Of a stretch of 21,042 nt of DNA, positions 18,401 to 21,042 are shown in pieces. Every line of letters starts with the position of its first letter. The stretch's first letter is position 1. A program made the position numbers and the translations under genes. The DNA lies in contig DAOVLE010000071.1 in the NCBI GenBank assembly GCA_030631415.1, forward strand, positions 1 through 21,042. Direction: 5' to 3'. The notes beneath the pieces were generated by a model, which ran no database searches, was not told where the DNA came from, and saw only the letters and a program-made list of their open reading frames with translations. Source of the stretch: JAAEQG01 sp023133475. GTDB taxonomy: Bacteria; Planctomycetota; Phycisphaerae; UBA1845.

Positions 18401-18889
18401 ACCCACTGCCGTATCCGCGGACGTTGGCTCCGGATCACCCGGAGCCGGGAAACCATGGGCGCGGATCAGGGAGTTGAGAGCCTCAATCTCATCATCAGTT
18501 ACGATGAAGTTGGTGGCCTGTGGTTGCCGGATGACCGACAACTTCCCCAGGCCCGGCACCGCTTTGATCTCCGTTTTGAGAATCGGCTTGTTAAACCGGG
18601 TCCGGTACAGAATGTACGCACGGTGTTTGTCACCGGGCTTTGCTCTTTTCTGCACGGTTTGCTGTGCACTTTGTTGAGGGTCATCGGCGGGCTCGTGGAT
18701 CACCCGCATCACCTCACCCCAGCCGTGCAGCGCCGCGTCTTTGCCACCGCCTTGCCAGAGGTAGACCCAGTCGCCCTCTTTCACCAGGTTGACGTGCTGT
18801 TTCAGCGGCCAACTCTCCTCGCGCCCGGGCGCAAGCTCTTTGCGCAGATCGTATCGTGCCGGCAGAGTTTGGAACAACCAATACGCCAT
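15467..18889 (-). CDS. EVE + Clp-N-like + KAP P-loop NTPase fusion (candidate conflict-system ATPase)
   Basis: A 1140-residue protein. Residues 1-146 form an EVE (PUA-like) domain: M-A-Y-W-L-F-Q-T at the start, W-V-Y-L-W-Q-G-G at 41-48, H-G-W-G-E-V at 55-60; such domains bind modified bases in DNA or RNA. Residues 177-213 and 261-302 are two similar halves (I-N-S-S-S-L-L-F-G-M-L-T-Y and I-A-T-R-H-L-L-A-A-L-L-T-Y), resembling the double repeat of Clp-N domains. The KAP ATPase spans about 358-1015: Walker A GNWGSGKS (400-407), FNAWHY (445-450), Walker B IILYIDDLDRC (804-814), GVDARW (840-845) and SPRVAKRFVNTYRLIK (996-1011). Coiled coils lie at about 476-525 and 660-720, and two membrane helices at about 605-650, as in other KAP proteins. 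Gly/Ser/Gln linkers occur at 862-886 and 925-970. It sits 19 nt upstream of the MBL gene. The function is inferred. Confidence 0.88.
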   Translation of the reverse strand: MAYWLFQTLPARYDLRKELAPGREESWPLKQHVNLVKEGDWVYLWQGGGKDAALHGWGEVMRVIHEPADDPQQSAQQTVQKRAKPGDKHRAYILYRTRFNKPILKTEIKAVPGLGKLSVIRQPQATNFIVTDDEIEALNSLIRAHGFPAPGDPEPTSADTAVGQPVSLGEIESLGLSPTLQSILHEAQKLLSDAWRDGPINSSSLLFGMLTYGYQNSGNRNVATFLAEEVVFPDPERFIGSRDQYYRRGREQSTSSETHPLADHVSATVQSLFNRANDIVAQANPNRPIATRHLLAALLTYPLDKPQPGALTRLEELEVDVDKLRQRFRDLMVRERPQGERDFWRRLLRTPRQPRSQISRFNADLATGNDCLGVTRDARAMARLMASKALQPPLSIGLFGNWGSGKSFFMGKIKQAVEELTNLARKEKEPAYQKVYWPNVVQIEFNAWHYVDANLWASLVSHVFEELSRWGKDRPGPIQSAKRRAMQRLKVASEARAAALSHLKQARKARVEARKIHQARWVALENDETALANVVALDVWKTVQDELANMPEEDKQHLKAVGIPVDEVKEAADRVYGAVTELGTLAGRARAVWGLMLTGGDAIPALKLAAVVAAVGLLVALLVSWKSESMGVVLGLAGQVAGVVGGMARWVGKNAASVSAALEPLERLRTQLDTSLKKAEQEKARKIAELDKRLERVKTAYADAARNLDEAERKVQAAKMGVNEALSGRLITRFIEQRVASNDYRKHLGIVAMIRDDFATLSNMIGEHNTAQLKQEPGVPDGLTEPTLATESVKAPKDLGINRIILYIDDLDRCRPERVVEVLQAIHLLLAFPLFAVVVGVDARWLSSSLQSQYQHMLIPPEPAGGNGNGSSNSQAPQQSASAATPDDYLEKIFQVPYWIKHMEDKACRDLINSLVERDLETREDQQVDAKPSPALTKPIVGGEPIEKPSTLQPKKSTATTPKTRTTTADISPEDLRLDEAEVEAMKQLSLIIGRSPRVAKRFVNTYRLIKAALPPDERDAFVGLRGETGTFRYPMLLLAVATGTPDLAPYFFHQICRPNRDRPFGELGAAVTTAPTRDGVAEVKRLREFLDSADSEPFKSLPAGELARWVGRVAQFSFDVGGGLRSGLSEVGGPTISMP

Positions 18890-19161
18890 AACCGTTTGGC
18901 ATCGGTTCAGCCGAGTTCATACGATTATTCAGAACATCCCGAACAACGCGTGGTGCCCGATGCCACTCCACGCCACCGCTGTAAGCATACCCCACTCCGG
19001 CGCATGAGGGAAGAGCTTCAGGGGCGGATTTCCCCAGACAATCGCATCTAATGGAGAATGGAGAAGCGCGGTGATCGCAACCGCGCCGGGGTGTTTAGTT
19101 GTAGGGCGGGTTCTACCCGCCTTCTTGCCATGGCGCGGTGGGTGGAACCCGCCCTACCCGA
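18890..19161. promoter_or_regulatory. Upstream region of the KAP-MBL operon, ending in a gene-end repeat
   Basis: Positions 18890-19100 have no repeat except a short AATGGAGAATGGAG-like piece at about 19051-19063. They should hold the operon promoter. A weak candidate is TTGTTC (minus, near 18955) about 19 bp before TATGAA (near 18930), which is not convincing. Positions 19101-19157 are a GTAGGGCGGG inverted repeat whose right arm begins 4 nt after the UbiD stop codon. Confidence 0.5.
19101..19157. repeat. GTAGGGCGGG inverted repeat after the UbiD gene
   Basis: Arms GTAGGGCGGGTTCTACCC and GGGTGGAACCCGCCCTAC around a ~20-nt loop. Its right arm starts 4 nt beyond the TAG stop of the UbiD gene, which is on the minus strand. 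Confidence 0.88.
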
Positions 19162-20658
19162 CTACAGACCATATTCCTGCCAACGCCCACTTACGAGTTG
19201 CTTGATGCTCTCGCACATCTCGATTTCGGCAGGCCACTCGCGGATGAGACCTTCGCCGGGGATTTTGCGGGTGGCGTCGATGCCCATCTTGGCACCGCTT
19301 CCGCAGTAGGGCGAGGCGTGATCGAGGATGTCCAGTGGGCCGTCCACCATCATGGTGTCACGGCGGGGGTCCCAGTTGGCCCCGACGTGGAACATCACCT
19401 CGTGCTCGTCGTGCACGTTGACGTGTTCATCAACCACGATGATTAACTTGGTGAAACTCATCTGCCCGGCACCCCAGATGGCAGACATGACCCGGCGGGC
19501 CTGCATGGGATACTCCTTGCGAATCTTGATAAACGCGCAGTTGTGGAACGCCCCATACATCGGCAGTGAATAATCCAGCACGTCCGGCATTGCCATCTTC
19601 AGCAGCGGCAGGAAGATGCGTTCGGTGGCTTTGCCCAGGTAGTAGTCCTCCTGCGGTGGTTTGCCCACGATGGTGCTGGGGTAGATCGGATCGCGGCGGT
19701 GAGTAATGGCGGTCACGCGAAAAGCCGGGTAATGGTCGGCCAGCGAATAAAAACCGGTGTGGTCCCCGAACGGGCCCTCCAACAGCTTCTCGGCTGGATC
19801 GACCAGCCCCTCGATGACGATCTCAGCGTTGGCCGGCACTTCCATGTCGATGGTCTTGCACTTGACCAGTTCGATTCCGCCGCCGTTGAGGAACCCGGCA
19901 AAGAGCAGTTCGCTGACGTCGGGCGGCAGGGGACAGGTGGCGGCGTAGGGCAGCACCGGCTCACCGCCGAAGACGATAGCCACCGGCATCGGCTCACCGC
20001 GGGCGGCGTACTTGCGGAAGTGGGCTGCCCCGTCGTGGTGCATGTGCCAGTGGACCGCCATCAGCTTCGGCTCGAACAGTTGGACACGATACATGCCGAC
20101 GTTCTTCACCCCGGTGTCCAAAGCCACAGTATAAACACCCGCGAAGGTGATGTATCGCCCGCCGTCCTCAGGCCAACATTGCATGATGGGCAGATCGTTC
20201 AAGTTGGCATCGTCGGTGTGGGTCACCTGTTGGCAGATTCCGGTCTTGACCGATTTAGGCCCAAAACCAGCCAGCTTCACCAGATCAGGCAGCTTCTTCA
20301 TCTTGGCCAGCAGCGTGGTGGGCATCTGCGGCTTAATCAAGTCACGCACGCGGTCCGCCACAGCCTCGAAGCTGTCGCATCCCAAAGCCATCCGCATCCG
20401 TTCGTAGCTGCCGTAGAGGTTGATCGCCAACGGCATAGACGAACCTGTGACGTTTTCAAAGAGCAACCCGTGCCCGCCCAATTGGCCATGGACCGGATCG
20501 GTATTCGGCGGGGGTGCGTCACCGGCGGCGGGCGATTTGCTGACCCGGTCGGTGATCTCGGTGATCTCCAGGACGGGGTCCACCGCGGTGGTGATGCGCT
20601 TGAGCTGCCCGGCAGACTCGAGCGCCTCGACAAACGATTGAAGGTCGGGATATACCAC
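19162..20658 (-). CDS. ubiD: UbiD-family prenylated-FMN decarboxylase
   Basis: A 498-residue protein, the usual length for UbiD and menaquinone-biosynthesis decarboxylases. It has the family's prFMN/metal features: NVGMYRVQLF, then AVHWHMHHDGAAHF (about 186-214), AIVFGGEPVLPYAA, IVIEG (E283), EGPFGDHTGFY (E294 onward) and the C-terminal DHASPYCGSGAKMGIDATRK. These enzymes remove a carboxyl group from aromatic or unsaturated acids in ubiquinone or menaquinone synthesis, or from other aryl acids. A UbiX-like prenyltransferase must supply prFMN and is not in this window. The start is a GTG at 20658: GGAGG lies 8 nt upstream (20671-20667), and the frame then opens with VYPDLQSFVEALE, the normal UbiD N-terminus. 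The TAG stop is followed by a GTAGGGCGGG repeat. Confidence 0.92.
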   Translation of the reverse strand: MVYPDLQSFVEALESAGQLKRITTAVDPVLEITEITDRVSKSPAAGDAPPPNTDPVHGQLGGHGLLFENVTGSSMPLAINLYGSYERMRMALGCDSFEAVADRVRDLIKPQMPTTLLAKMKKLPDLVKLAGFGPKSVKTGICQQVTHTDDANLNDLPIMQCWPEDGGRYITFAGVYTVALDTGVKNVGMYRVQLFEPKLMAVHWHMHHDGAAHFRKYAARGEPMPVAIVFGGEPVLPYAATCPLPPDVSELLFAGFLNGGGIELVKCKTIDMEVPANAEIVIEGLVDPAEKLLEGPFGDHTGFYSLADHYPAFRVTAITHRRDPIYPSTIVGKPPQEDYYLGKATERIFLPLLKMAMPDVLDYSLPMYGAFHNCAFIKIRKEYPMQARRVMSAIWGAGQMSFTKLIIVVDEHVNVHDEHEVMFHVGANWDPRRDTMMVDGPLDILDHASPYCGSGAKMGIDATRKIPGEGLIREWPAEIEMCESIKQLVSGRWQEYGL

Positions 20659-20671
20659 GATCAGCACCTCC
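20656..20671 (-). promoter_or_regulatory. Shine-Dalgarno and GTG start of the UbiD gene
   Basis: GGAGG at 20671-20667 (minus) is 8 nt before GTG at 20658-20656. An earlier GTG overlaps the SD itself and is unlikely. The SD directly follows a CCCGGATAATTCATGAACGC module (20673-20692), also found in degenerate form near 1222, 10728 and 10847. Confidence 0.72.
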
Positions 20672-21042
20672 AGCCCGGATAATTCATGAACGCAGAGACT
20701 TGGCACAGCCTTCGGCCGCAACCAAGGGGGACAAGAGAAAATACCCGCAGATTACACAGATTACGCAGATTGAGCAGATTGACAAAGGAATATCCTCAAA
20801 CCGGGTGTGGCCATATTCTGGGATCCGGTTGATTTTTTCGGTCCATCCTTCAATTGGTCGTTGCATTTCGTGTAACCCGGCTGGGGTGGCCCATCGCTTT
20901 AGCGGTGGGGGACGCGAATCCTGACGCGATTCGTGTCCCCCACCGCTGAAGGGGCTGTGGATTTAGTCGTTCGGAGCGACCCCCAATGTAGCGTCACCCC
21001 TTGTGGGTGACGAAAAACGAGGGTGCGCTGCCCACAAGGGGC
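20672..21042. repeat. Terminal non-coding repeat region
   Basis: No gene is supported here; the only open frames read low-complexity repeats. Contents: 20673-20699, the CCCGGATAATTCATGAACGC module; 20746-20782, a tandem CAGATTACACAGATTACGCA array; 20883-20954, a composite of the GTGGCCCATCGCTTTAGCGG and GTGGGGGACGCGAATC modules, near-inverted to the copy at 8962-9022; 20993-21009, a 7-bp hairpin GTCACCC-CTTGT-GGGTGAC; 20997-21007 and 21031-21041, the 11-bp inverted pair CCCCTTGTGGG / CCCACAAGGGG. Confidence 0.8.

Noticed and set aside
19699..20682. 327-aa plus-strand open frame
   Set aside because: Antisense to the clearly conserved UbiD gene.
20684..20866. 60-aa minus-strand open frame with repeated ICVICG
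   Set aside because: It translates the CAGATTACGCAGATT tandem array; the protein is a by-product of the DNA repeat.

Overview
The window looks like a chromosomal segment of a Planctomycetota-type bacterium, probably Phycisphaerae-like. This rests on three things: a small membrane protein ending in the zinc ribbon C-W-R-C-G-Y-N-L-T-G...C-P-E-C-G that is typical of that group, many lone lipoproteins and TPR proteins in short transcription units, and G+C-rich DNA (about 60% by eye) with intergenic spaces full of short repeat modules. No rRNA, tRNA, CRISPR array, transposase or integrase was recognised.

Layout, left to right. Positions 96-5918 carry three minus-strand genes: a LOG-family nucleotide phosphoribohydrolase-like protein, a TMTC-like GT-C glycosyltransferase with a TPR tail, and an unusual FlgI (flagellar P-ring) homologue with HEAT-like repeats. 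Positions 6082-7304 hold small membrane or lipoproteins (Mpo1-like, a 90-aa lipoprotein, a zinc-ribbon membrane protein). Positions 7545-10473 (minus) hold a HlyD/AcrA-type membrane fusion protein, then a coupled pair made of a lipoprotein and a YfgM-like anchored protein. Positions 10990-14028 (plus) hold a lipoprotein and an overlapping pair: a GT-C glycosyltransferase and a SAM methyltransferase. Positions 14245-18889 (minus) form a tight two-gene operon: a 1140-aa EVE + Clp-N-like + KAP P-loop NTPase, followed 19 nt later by a ComEC-type metallo-beta-lactamase-fold protein with a signal peptide. Positions 19162-20658 (minus) encode a UbiD-family decarboxylase. The last ~380 bp are non-coding repeats.

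Two things stand out. First, the EVE/Clp-N/KAP ATPase plus MBL operon is the best candidate for an undescribed conflict or defence system. EVE domains read modified bases, KAP ATPases include phage-exclusion proteins, and the fusion and its partner are unusual. Its function is inferred, not shown. Second, every gene that ends a transcription unit (12 of 12) has its stop codon inside, or within about 7 nt of, a dispersed repeat module. The three genes followed closely by a downstream gene do not. Nine of the 12 repeat-linked stops are TAG, against none of the three intra-operon stops, which suggests the repeats often supply the stop codon. The same modules recur in both orientations, are nested and chimeric, and in one place also appear to supply a ribosome-binding site and start codon.
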